A stretch of DNA of 64,000 bases. Source: Stercorarius parasiticus (taxonomy: Eukaryota > Chordata > Aves > Charadriiformes > Stercorariidae). Below the pieces are notes generated by a model. The model was not told the DNA's origin. It saw only the letters and a list, made by a program, of their open reading frames with translations, and searched no databases. Position 1 is the first letter of the stretch; every line of letters starts with the position of its first letter. Below, in pieces: positions 1-11,547 of the stretch. The DNA lies in the NCBI GenBank assembly GCA_013396915.1, contig VWZL01001304.1, positions 1,369,393 through 1,433,392 on the forward strand, given 5' to 3'. Position numbers and translations under genes: made by a program.

Positions 1-3000
1 CACAGCTACATCTCTCGTAAGGTTATGCCGTTAGTCTGCAGACACCCTAAAGATATACGGGTGATTGAGGGCACTGCATTGCACTGGAGTCCTCTGCTTG
101 GAAGGTTATCTTCACTAGGGACTGTAGACACCTGCATAACAGACTTCCTCTGGGTTGCGTTGTGGTTTAATACGGTAAGAGTTAAAGCAATGTTTCCCTC
201 TGCAAAACACAATCCTGCTTTTCCTCCTCCTATGAGTAGTCCCACTGAGCCAGAGGAACTAGCTGGGCTCGTAGGTTACATGTATATCAGCCTTTGAACT
301 AAACTCTACCTTCAGTTACACATCTGTGGATTGGAGTAAGTCTTGCACTTCACTGAAACTAGCTGGGGTGTTCCATCGCTGTTACGGAGGAAAGACGACA
401 GCTCTAGACCTTTTTACTCATTTCAAAGTTCCAAGAGCAATTTCCTAGTACAACAGCAAAGGGCCAAGTAAAACATACGGTTATTACTGTAATCATTTGG
501 TCATGCTTGCTTTCTGAAGTCAAATCCGCTCAGAAAAATAAATATTTCTGACCAGGTTTCTATAATAAGGCATTCATTGATCAGAATTGAGCTACAGCTT
601 TAAGTAATCCTGAAATCCAGAAGTCTAAGGAAGCTTACAAAGCATTTAGCTGATTTACTGACCTGTGCAAGCATGTTTTATTTTAAATTAAAAATACAAG
701 GTAGCAGAAATTTTCTGCAAGAGAGAAGTACAGTTTTTCTTCCGATTAGGAGAAACAGAAAATAACAAGGATAAGAAGACAGGCCCAAGAGGCAAAGGAG
801 TCTGCTGTGAACATTGTGATTTTGCTTGTTTTCCCTGAAGCAAAGGATTTTAGTGTCATTTCTAAAATAAATATCTTTAAAAAAATATTTCACAGAGGAG
901 GGTACATTAGCAACAATTTTGGCTGAGAAGAGCAGAAGAAACCTGTGAAGCAAGAAACAACAGTTCATGTAGAAACTTAGTTTTAATAAGATCAAGTTTT
1001 GCCCTGCCGTGTTTTGAAACTATCTGGAAGAGCCTGTTGCCTTCCACAAAGAACAAACACAGCTAAAATTACTAACGCAATGACTCTACTTAACAAACAA
1101 CTTAATACCTGCAGACTTTCTAACTGGGTGTGGAGGTGTAATTTGCTCTTTTGGATCTTTCTGCTTGGCCAGAAGCCAATGTAAACTCCCAAGCCAAGTC
1201 ACCCTGATTTAAAAACCATTTTCTGAAGCTCTCAGTTCCCATGAAGGCCTGATATCTATTTAATATCTGGAGATTCAGATACAATTGAAAGACTTCATTT
1301 GCAGGCTTTCTCTGGGTAAAGTCTGTAAAAGCAGAAGCACAAACGTGCTTTAGAACACACAAATCCCTATGTGGCGCACCTTGGTCCTTCTTGGTTAATA
1401 AAAGGAAATATTTACAAATTGAAAGTATCTGTTTATATGTATGCTTCATTGTACTTCTAATATCTTTGCACATCAGGCATTGTTTATAATTTTAACTGGA
1501 GAAAATTTCTGTGATGAATTTCAGCCACTTCTACATTGTCAGAAAAATATAGTGAATATTTCTTTGAGGCACAGCAACCAGATGTAATGGTAAAACTATC
1601 TACTTATGACTAAGAGATCATGTACCTTTCTGTTTACCTTTTTATAAAACACCCTTGGACACCTTAAGCTGTGAATGCTTGAAAAGCTCCAAGGCTCCCA
1701 TTGTGCAATTGCATTGACTTTTTTTCCCCAAATGCAGGTTAATTTCCGCTCACGAAAATATATGATATACTTTCATCTGGCATGTAAAACAGGCAAAACT
1801 TCAAATTAATTTAAAAATTCAAGGGTTTAAGTCAATCATTGGAAAAGCTTTTAAGCAGCAGCTAATTAGATGACCTTTCTTATCATTCAGCTAGATCTGA
1901 ATGGTCTTTAAAGTATTTATGGCTTATCTAGTCATAGCCTGGGTGAAAGCTCAGGGTAGAAGTTGGGAAAATAGGTTTCAGAAAGTATCGCTCTTCAGAG
2001 AAAAAGGAGTGGAAGGAGGAACAGAGATCTGGGATTCTTGCCTTCTTTGTGTGACAGTCACCGGAGATGAGTGGCTACAGAGGTAGGAGGCAGACAAACT
2101 GCCATTGCAAGAAGCGTGCACAGGAAGGACTGCGTTCGAGGGGTGGACCCTGCCATGTCTGGGCACAGTCCAGTTTATACACCCTGTTACACTCAGGGCT
2201 CTTCTAAAAGTCTCCACTTATTTCAGAAGCAGAAGGAAGCCACAGGCCTCATTTCCACTCACTTTAACTTTTGCCCTTTGTTGTAGGTATATTTTTTAAA
2301 ACCTCACAGTAATTATTACTTTTTATTCTGATTCTTCAGAAGGACAGGTCAGCAACACTTGCCATTAGCTGAGGTAACACCACTCAGCCATTCCAGTTTT
2401 CTTTGCGATACACTCCGACATGTTGTCTTCACGTCTCTGTCTACAAGCGCATCTGGAGTGCAAAGCGGCCCAGGTGAAAACAAAACCACAGCTGGAATAC
2501 TGATGATAGTGCAACCGCACCAGAGATGAGCTAATTCTGCCTTGGCAGAGCTGGGGCCAGAGGCAACGCAGGAGATTTCTGACAGCTGCACTTTTGCCAG
2601 AGAGAACTAATAAAAAAAAGTATTTTTGGAGTGAAATTCTAAAGAAGCTGCATCAGGAACTCCCCAACACAAATAACAGGCTGTCGGCACCGGTGTCATT
2701 TCATCCGTGCTAATATTGCAGACGTTAAAGGAGCACAGAATATTCAGTAGCAACTCTCCCGACTTTACAGAGGTTACATACACATTTTTGCAGAGCTGTT
2801 GCTTAAAGTCTTCCTGGTTTATCTGTTAACGCAGGGAATGCTTGCTGTAGGAACTAAAAATAATGAGGGTAAATTGCAATACTAAAATTAAGCAGAGAAA
2901 AAGCCTTTTGAAGTACTGCCTGTGGGACTAGCTTAGACTAGTTTGGTCAGGTTTGGGAAGCATTAGAAGACAGAGGATCTGAAAATGCGGAGAATCTTGG

Positions 3001-3706
3001 TTCTGACATGAGAGAAAAGGCATTTTACCCATCTCATCACTGACAGATGTAAGACTGAGCGAGACAGAGGCAAACCCTCGAAAGGATTTTGATGTGGAAA
3101 AAAATGTGTGACAAGCAGGTACGCTAAGTATTATTCATGGTATTTCAACATTTTAAAGGTATGTTTTTTCCTAAATGCTTTTTCTAATTTAGTGAGAATT
3201 CTATAGAGACCCAGCGCAAACTTTGTCTGGAGGTTTCTGCTCCAGGAACCTGACAACTGGAAGTCTGCGCTACAGAGGGGAGAGAGTCCTGTTGGACTGG
3301 AAAATGTGCTCTGCATACCAGAAAATGGCTTAGGAAGAACTGAAGGCTGGTTTGCAACATTTAGGTGTAACCATTATTAAGGAATGATGCAAATTCTTTG
3401 TTCCAGGAGGAAGCACCGGGGAACATGCCCGCATATTGCTTTACCTTCCCGAAGCTGTGCCACCCAGCATGGGGTGGTTCGCCCTGCTTACCCAAGTGGG
3501 AAAGGCTGGACTCACCCTCTCTGAAAAGCCTGTTTTTTTTTCCAAGGAGTTGTGGATGGAGTAAAGCTTGCATTCCTCTGGGGGCAGAGTGAGATTCCCT
3601 CTGGCTGTCCCAGGGACTTTGCAAGAATGACTTGTACCTCTTCTTTGCTTTTTTGTATTTAAATCTGGTTGAATGAAAGGTTTATCCCATAATCTTTAAG
3701 CTTAAT
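1..3706. other. Unique non-coding stretch, no gene recognised
   Basis: I see AT-rich single-copy-looking DNA with no recognisable repeat family, RNA gene or protein domain. Two small patches (about 1-200 and 2370-2530) keep more CpG dinucleotides than their surroundings. The short ORFs here are mostly mirrored by ORFs on the other strand and show no domain or convincing exon boundary, so I read them as chance. A diverged repeat or a conserved non-coding element could be missed by eye. Confidence 0.55.
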
Positions 3707-3725
3707 NNNNNNNNNNNNNNNNNNN
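3707..3725. other. Assembly gap (19 N)
   Basis: There is a run of 19 undetermined bases, followed directly by nine C and then GCCG. A short gap ending in a homopolymer C run suggests the true sequence is a longer C- or GC-rich low-complexity tract that sequencing or assembly did not resolve. The real length of the missing part is unknown. Confidence 0.95.
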
Positions 3726-3734
3726 CCCCCCCCC

Positions 3735-6700
3735 GCCGATTTCAGTATGATCTCAGGTGCTTGCTACAAAAAGTAGTTTAAAAAGAATTTGCTTATGTAA
3801 AAATGGGTGATTCATGCCTCTGTATACATAGGGACAATGGTGGGTGAAACCCTTATCCCCTCCTTTTTCTGTAATCAGCCAGCCTACACAGACACTAACT
3901 TAAAAAAAAGTAAAAAAAAAAACCAAATACTTGTGGGCTCCTACAGTGTTCACATTATGAAGTGGACAGAGAAGACAGCCCATCTATGATGTGAGTCCTT
4001 TTACAGTGCCTGTGTTGTGTAAAACGACCTTTGTGAAACAAAGCATCAGGCCAAAAATGTTCAAAATTCAACATTTCTGGTATGTAATGCTTATAATAAT
4101 TCATGAAGACCAGTAGCATGGAACGCTAAAAGGCATCTAAGGGAAAGGATGTTCTTTTAAAGCTCAAGAGAAAAATATGGGAAACGCTCAGTGCAAACCT
4201 CCAACCAACTGCTAGCACAGAACTTACTCTCAGTTATACATGTTAAAAGGTCGCATGTGGCTCTACTGTTAACACTTATAATTGCGTGGTCAAGTTCTGG
4301 GTTTTTGCATGCATTGAAGGCTGTGTATTGATTTGCTCATGATGCTGCCACCTTCAGGAATGAAGTTTTATGTAAATTTAAAGTTACTGTAGTTGTGAGA
4401 TGAAATAACTCTAGCGGTAATCTACGTTTATTTAATTTTCTAGGTATGTTAACCACCTTAGATCCACAGTGGATTCCCTGTTCATCTGATAGATCATCTC
4501 TGAATTTATCCTTCGTATTCTAAGGCTAAGAAATTTGAAGGCAATCTAAGGCTGGTTCAATTAGTGTGCCAAGGGACAAGGTAAGGGTGTGCCATGTTAA
4601 GCAGATAGCAAAAAGCTATATGAATGTGTAAATGAAATCAAATCAACTCCCCTTTTAAATTACTCCCACTCTGTGTATATATTCCACCAGATTGATCAAA
4701 AGGGTTAGATGTTCAGATGTGCCTTGGAGGCATAGACTAGCAAAAAAAAGGTGTGGAACTGAAATGAGCAAAAGATATTTCTTCCATCCCTTTGAACTAT
4801 TAGAGATTTTCAAGTGCATCGTGTACTGCACTGGAATGAAAAGGGGCTCTGCCAAAGTTTTATATGCCATTCACATCAGAATAGTAACTATGGTAGCCCC
4901 ATAGTTAGTTGACTTTGATAGTATGTAAAATATAGTGATTTCAGTCCTTCCTTTGAATAATTAGGAACAAAGATTTGTCTCAAGGTCTTTCCTATTCCAA
5001 GACGGTAACCTAATCAGTTAGCTGTTTTAAACTATGCCTTGCTCAGGCTCCTCTATTAGATCTGTTTAACATATGAGTGGATCTTATAAAAACTATGTTC
5101 ACAGTATCACAAGGGCCAATTTTAATTTATCTAACATTTTGCTTTTTGCAGTGTAGATGTCTACATCTGAGCTAGTCACACGGCTAACCTAGAGTTACAT
5201 AGTCACCATCTGTAGTCAGTGGAAGTAGAGTAAAAATGATCAGTGCCACATAGGGCAAAATTAATCTGACCAAATGTAGGCATCTAGTTTAGGATGAGAC
5301 ATATCCATCAACTGTTGGCCAGATCTCTGCTGACTATAAAAAAGCCTAAGCTCAGATGTTTGTGTCGGTGTAGTAAACATTCATTTAGTCAGATGAGTCT
5401 CACACAATTCCCCACATTAACTAAATTTCAGGGACTGGTTATGATACTTACCTTGGGTGTTTGGGAACAAAGGTTAAATGTTTCCTTTACTAATTTTCTC
5501 ACATCCTCCTAACCTATCAGACCTGGTCCACACTGTAAAAACAATTAAATACTTTTTGGTCCGTAAGCCTGGTTCTATGATTGATTTGATATTTGCAGGA
5601 TACATCTTCAGCTTGGGTTTGTAAGTGAGTATTGTCCCAATTCTTTTTCTGTCCTTTAAACCATGTTTCAGGTGAAATAAAAAATTGCATATATGCATTT
5701 TATTATTTAATTTACCTATACATTTGCACAGAAATTGGAACTTTCCTGCCTAAAACTGTATATGCCATAAGAAAAAGCTTTCAGCCTATGAAAGGTATTT
5801 TTTCTTTTATCAGAAGTAGAACTCATCCTTCCTTACTTTCATTTTTAAAAAATTTCATGTAATGCAGTGTTATGGCATCTGTGTATCACAACTTTAAAGT
5901 TATCATAAGGTAAAAAAAGTAAATATCATGAAAACTATTATTATTCTTTGTTAGCCAGTCCTTATCTTACGCTGTCCCTTTTCCAGATAACATAGTAAAC
6001 AGAAAGTTAATTATCTTATAGGAAGAAAAAAACCCCAACAACTCTGTAATATCCTTGTGTACCCTACAGATTTTATCAGCTTCCAACATCTGATGATCTC
6101 AGTTTTATAATTATATATAGGTACCTAAAATAAGACTTTGCTTTGAACTGTTTGAAATGCAACATAAAAGAACTACACACTCCAAAAGCAGTATTAACTT
6201 GGCTTGCTATAATATTGGAAGGTAGCATGCAGATTAATTATGGGACAGAGGGTTTGTGTCTTGCCCAAGGCTATACCACAAACCCAAGAAAGCCCAATTT
6301 AACTTCTTGCTCAAGCCAGAGGGATTCTTTCAGGTGACTTCAATAAGGATTGGCCTGGACCCAGAAAAGAAAAGGAGGATGCTATCAGGCATCAACCGCT
6401 TTGTCTTGATGGGAACCTGAGACAGATATGTTTTTGGAGAGTTACTTTTAACAGCAAGAGAAAAGCCTTGATGGTGTAAATACACGTTTTCAGCCTCAGC
6501 CTCAAATGCTTCCCCTTCTGAATCTGAAACAAATGGTCTGCAGTTTTCAAATATTGCCCTTTCCTTTGTCATTTGACAGCAACTTCTGTTGTGGAAGTAT
6601 TACACCTCAGGTGTAACAGCATTGTCTTTTTTTTTGATGTGTGAATTTAAGAAAAAGAGTGAGAATGAAGGTGGAAATGGCGGAGGAATCCAATCAGTTT

Positions 6701-8573
6701 TAAATCCCGTGGAATAATAACAATTTTCATTTTAGTGTCTTCCAATAGGAAGAAACATTTTGTAGTTACAGGGCAATGTTTTTGTCTTCTCCAAAACCAA
6801 GAGATAATTTTGGTTGATGGCACTTTTCTAAGTCACTATATTTTATACAAGAATTCATAGAAAGAGAAAAAAATAAAAATAAAGACAAACGTCAAGGAAT
6901 CCAGAAAAACTAAAGATGCAAAAGTTATGTGCATTTTTATAAATACCTTTTTTTTCTGTTAAGAATCTGAAAGTTGTGCTAACAAGCTTGGCTATGAGTT
7001 AGCTCATGGAATATGGCCCTTTGGTTTCACAATTGCATGCAATAATAATAATTTTACTGTGGGAAGCGCTAATTTCTATGTCCAATAGAAAATAAAAGAT
7101 CCCTGCAAGGTACTTTCCAGTATAGTGGATTACCTCAACAACATAATTTCATCATTCCAATATCATCACTGTATGCAAAAACTAGTGCATCAAAGGTTTG
7201 GTGAAATGCCGTCTCCAGTCCATCATATTCAGGATATAAATATTTCTTTTCTTTTGGTTCTTTACTTCTCCCTTTGCAAGAAAAGAAGTAATCACTTTCT
7301 CTATAAATAAAAATACTAGAATGAAGAATGAAGAATTTTGTCGGGGGAGATTCCCTTTTTTACAGCAATTCAAGTTTAAGGTGTAGATAGTCGCAGTCAT
7401 AATTGAAATGTGTGCTTTATTCAAAATGTGGAGCAATATTCAGTCTTGCATCCACTAAACACACAAACAAGCAAAATCAAACAAAAATAAAGAGACAAAA
7501 ACCCCAGCTGTGTTTCTTACATTTTTGTTTTCCGGCCATAATCTCTCAGGAAGCTAACAAAATGCATTCAGACTTTATATAAATCAGCAAGTATGCCTGG
7601 TAAGTTAAAACAATCCAAAATTTACAAAATAATATCACACACAAGTGAAATGGTACTTTTAAGTTTATGGACCTCAGAAAGCGTGTGGATGAGCTGCAGT
7701 TTAACAAGAATGTGATAACAGAGGATTGTGGGGCCTGGTTTTGAGCCTTTTAAAAAAATGAGGGATGAGTTCACAAAATAACAGATGAACCTGTTTTCCA
7801 GTAGGGAGAAAATGACTTATTATGAACAGGCAATCTAAATATAGGCAGAAATAAGACAAATGGTTAACACTGAAATCAGCCAGTCCAAATATAGGGCACT
7901 TTAAGTAAGTCTTTTATATGCATTTCAGATCAGTTTTCAGATATATAAAGGTATGGATTGAGTGTAAGTACCAAATAATAAAATGCTTCTTTTTTCTAGA
8001 GAGATGAATTTACTGTTACGAGTTTAGAGGTTGGAGCCCAAGGCCCAGGAATTCCTGTCATTTATTCTCTCCCCTGACGTCACTACTTCTGCAATCAAAG
8101 AAGTGTGGCAAGACACACCACTTCCCAGGGTCTGTTTTTCCCTCTGAAAACCAAACAGACGGTATAACTATTTCAAAAGCCATTGTGAGTGCTCAAGTAG
8201 TTACTGTTTCTGCAATGCTTTAGGCTTCCCCAAAAACAGACTTACAAGTTATGGCATCCTATAAGTAATACAGTACTTCACTATTTGGCAGTCATGAAAT
8301 CCTTGAAGGCCTTCACATAGAGCCTGTTCAAGGCTCTTTGGAAATATATGCTTAATTCAGGGAGTGGGGGTGGCTGGGTGAGGCACAAGGGAAGCCAAAG
8401 GGACTAGCACTAGGAGGCGTTTCTGTGTCAAGGGGGGCCAGTGGTGCTCTCAGAGAGCTCTACCCCTCTGGGAGTTAGGGAGGGATGGGAGAGATGGTCC
8501 AGAAGGGTGAAGGTAAGGAAAGAAAGCAAGGCAGGTACAATTCCAAGTTGAAGGAGGTGCTCACAGATGCTCA
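3735..8573. other. Unique AT-rich non-coding stretch
   Basis: No gene or clear repeat is recognised. The stretch holds a perfect hairpin at 4885-4907 (9-bp stem TAACTATGG/CCATAGTTA, 5-nt loop) and a full CRE octamer at 8075-8082, which is listed separately. A piece near 6245-6300 contains TTGCCCAAGG, which recalls the MIR core, but the rest does not hold up. The ORFs are short and have no recognisable domains. Confidence 0.5.
8075..8082. promoter_or_regulatory. Perfect CRE octamer TGACGTCA
   Basis: The palindromic octamer TGACGTCA is the full cAMP-response element bound by CREB/ATF dimers. It contains a CpG, which usually decays in methylated vertebrate DNA, so an intact copy in an otherwise CpG-poor region is mildly notable. 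No TATA box, first exon or CpG island is evident beside it, so a promoter role is not supported. It could be a distal element or chance. Confidence 0.3.
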
Positions 8574-9001
8574 TTGGAACACCCCTCCTATGAACGGTCT
8601 GAGAGAGTTGGGCCTGTTCAGACTGGAGAAGAGAAGGTTCTAGAGGCACCTTATAGCAGCCTTCCAGTACTTAAAGGGGGCCTACAGGAAAGATGGGGAA
8701 GGACTCTTTATCAGGGAGGGCAGTGATAGGACAAGGGGTAACTGTTTTAAACTGAAAGAGGATAGATTTAGATTAGATATTAGGAAGAAATTCCTTACTG
8801 TGAGGGTGGTGAGACACAGGAACAGGTTGCCCAAAGAGTTTGTGGATGTCCCGTTCCTGGAAGTTTTCAAGGCCAGGTTGTTAGGGGCTTTGAGCAACCT
8901 GATCTAGTGGGAGGTGTCCCTGCCCATGGCACGGGGATTGGAACTGGATGATCTTTAAGGTTGCTTCCAACTCTAACCATTCTGTGGATCTATGATTCTG
9001 T
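8574..9001 (+). mobile_element. CR1 LINE, 5'-truncated 3' end
   Basis: This is the 3' part of a CR1 non-LTR retrotransposon in sense orientation. It starts at the segment reading GGAACACCCCTCCTATGA, which matches the end of CR1 ORF2 and its 3' UTR. It continues through typical CR1 phrases such as TTCAGACTGGAGAAGAGAAG, ATTAGGAAGAAATTCCTTAC and AGGAACAGGTTGCCCA. It ends in CR1's diagnostic degenerate octamers (ATTCTGTGG, ATCTATG, ATTCTG). There is no poly(A) tail, as expected for CR1. Severe 5' truncation is normal for this family. It looks moderately young, because the consensus can still be followed without large gaps. Several ORFs on both strands are artefacts of this element. Confidence 0.93.
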
Positions 9002-9180
9002 AAATGACACGGAAAAGGGTCTTCCTCTCTTTTGTCTCAGACCACCGTACCTCTCTGTAGAGATCCTCCCACAGACCCTCCCCCAGTTTCACTTATCCTG
9101 AAATTGCTTCCCTCTTCTTCTACTTTCTTCTTCCTGCAGCAGCTTTGAACAAGTTATGATGCCTTTCCTGGGTCTCTCTT

Positions 9181-9266
9181 TGGACTAAGCAATACAAGTT
9201 CTTCCAAATTGTTACCGCAGGCCAAGTTTCTCAGGCCTTTGATTAACCTTGTAGCTCTCTTGTAGG
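9181..9266 (-). mobile_element. CR1-like fragment, antisense
   Basis: The sequence TTTGGACTAAGCAATACAAG followed by CTCAGGCCTTTGATTAACCT matches, in reverse complement, the CR1 region just upstream of its 3' UTR. That region encodes the end of ORF2 and reads roughly 'ctggagaac...gagaggctg' in the sense direction. It is diverged, short, and opposite in orientation to the CR1 copy that ends 180 bp to the left, so the two are independent insertions. The assignment is from memory of the consensus and is less certain than for the long copies. Confidence 0.5.
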
Positions 9267-11269
9267 CATCTTACAAATGACCCACATGAAATAAGCCTTA
9301 TCAGAGTTTAGGAGGTCAGAAAGTTGGGTTGTATGTCTTACAAACAGTGCCTCTGTTTATATATCAGGGTTATCAAGATAATAATAATTTTGTTGTTCTT
9401 ATAGGTTGTTTTTCTGCAACAGCAGCTGAAAACCTTGGATCTAATTCAGCCAAGTATTTTAATGCAGAAGCAGTATATTTTTGACATAATTCACTGAAGA
9501 GGAGGGACATAAAAGAGAGCATTTGTCATTTGTTTCAGTGGTCAGTCTGGCCCAAACCACGACATTCACACAGGTGGAATTACTTCCTCCTTTAAAATTT
9601 AAAAACTACACGTATTGCTGAATAATATTAAAGTCAAACTTACTGTTGTTACACTGTTCATTCCCATAGATAAAGTTTTCTACTAGTAAAACGGAATGTG
9701 TATTTTGTGTTTGAATGTGTTGATGTGGGTTGAATGGAGTACTTGAGTATGAGGAAATCATCTTGATAAATCACTACTAGCATTTGTACATCAACATGCA
9801 TGTTGCAGCTTGGTTTTCATAGCATTCCACTACCACAGATCAGAGCATTCCTTGCTCTTTTCAGTACCTATTAGCCTTGTTTAGGAGTACAACACATCTG
9901 CATATCTCTGAAAAAAAAAGAAGGAAAAGAAAACCTAAACTGGTAAGAAAGCTTTCAGTCTTTATAGTTTTCTGAAGGTGGAATACCTTTGCTGCTTAAT
10001 GTTCATTTATAGAATATTTTTCTCATCTGGCTTTTTGCAAAAAGGGGTAAGTAAGGGCAGGTGGAATTGGCTGGAGGTAGATTTAGTTTGCTAAATCATT
10101 CCTCCTGGATTTCATTTAACCACAGAAAGGACAACAGAGTGTTTCAGATCTGAGTTGGATTTTATATGATCTTTGAGGGAATGGTTATCATGAAAGTGAT
10201 AAACACACCAGGAAAACATAAGCAATGAAAAGGACAAGTTGTCTTCTTCAGGTTTGACGTGGTTTGATATGGTGTAAATATGGTAAATTGTGAAGAAATG
10301 TACCAGTGAGCTCTGGAGAACTTCAGAGATTGTACAGAACCTTATGATACACAGACTTTAAATAGAGAACAAGATACAGCCTGTTGCTTAGCTTTGACTG
10401 AATAACACAGTGCAAAAAACCACCAGAAAAATAGTCTTGACAAGTTACTTTGCACTTAATTGGCATGCAATCCAATGTGCTTCATCATGCATATTAATGT
10501 TTTTGAAGAATAGTGAGTAGGCTTGTTTCTCAGTTCACTTCGTTACTATCAATGCTATCAAGAGCTGTTCCAAAAAAATCAACAGTATTATGTAGATGTA
10601 AAAATGTGCAATCGATTAGGAAACAAGGCCCACTGTGCTTACAGTTGTTCACAGAAGGTGCAATTAAGTAGTTATTCTCTACTCCATTACTCTCTACTAC
10701 ATCTTTCCTTGTACAGTCATTTATAAAGTGAGAAGTAGCAATTATATATTTCATATTACAAGTGTTTATAACTGTAATTATTTTCTGCACACTTTCCACG
10801 GGGAAAAATGACTACCTAAGCTACAGTGCTTGATTCTGAAGGTCATTTTGACTGAGTAAGGACTGTAGCATTTGAGTGTCAATCAAAATATTTTTTTGAT
10901 TGGGAGTTAAATTGTTCTGGAGACATCTTCCTTTTTGTTCTTGAAAGCATTTCCTGTCTGAAAGACAATTACAGCCAATGACATACAACATGATCATACT
11001 TATAAAGTAGGTGTGAAAGACAGTTCTCTTGGTCGGGTCAAAATCGTTCATTATGTATTATGCTGACTAATGATACTAAAAGTAAGAACAAAAATAGGTA
11101 GTATTTCTCGTATAAAATGTGTTACTGAAATCTCAGATGTAATTAACTGTTTCCTAAGAGCAATTTCTTGGATGGAAATAAACTATCTTTTTTGGCCATA
11201 ATTAAATGACATATTAAATTTATGATACAACACTTTAACAGTTCATTATCTCCTAAGATAATGTTCCAA
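9267..11269. other. Unique AT-rich non-coding stretch
   Basis: I recognise no gene, RNA or repeat in this stretch. A small A-rich low-complexity tract sits near 9909-9935. The two ORFs facing each other near 10523-10799 mirror one another on opposite strands and show no domain. Confidence 0.55.
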
Positions 11270-11503
11270 GGTGCACCAGGGGAGGTTTAGACTGGACATT
11301 GGGAAGCATTTCTTTACTGAGAGGGTGGTCAAACACTGGAACAGGCTTCCTAGGGAGGTGGTCGATGCCCCAAGCCTGTCAGTGTTTAAGAGGCATTCGG
11401 ACAATGCCCTTAATAACATGCTTTAACTTTTGGTCAGCCCTGAAGTGGTCAGGCAATTGGACTAGATAATCATTGTAGGTCCCTTTCAACTGAACTAGTC
11501 TAT
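11270..11503 (+). mobile_element. CR1-family 3' end with pentamer tail
   Basis: This is a 3' fragment of a CR1-type LINE that differs from the octamer-ending copies. It reads GGAGGTTTAGACTGGACATT, then GAGAGGGTGGTCAAACACTG, then TGGTCAGCCCTGAAGTGGTC, then GACTAGATAATCATTGTAGG and CCCTTTCAACTGAA. It then runs straight into a (TTCTG)n(TTCTA)n tract. Pentamer-tailed CR1 copies of this sort are common in birds. The 5' end is truncated. Sequence decay is mild, so the copy should be easy to place in a subfamily. Confidence 0.85.
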
Positions 11504-11547
11504 TTTGTTCTGTTCTGTTCTGTTCTGTTCTATTCTATTCTATTCTA
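11504..11547 (+). repeat. (TTCTG)n/(TTCTA)n microsatellite
   Basis: A tract of pentamers at the 3' end of the CR1 copy begins with TTCTG units and switches to TTCTA units. Pentamers of this type form the 3' terminus of some CR1 subfamilies and can expand after insertion. The one-base switch within the array suggests spread of a point mutation by slippage. Confidence 0.9.

Noticed and set aside
6238..6340. MIR-like relic (TTGCCCAAGG core)
   Set aside because: Only about 12 bp resemble the core, and the flanks do not follow the MIR order well enough to call.
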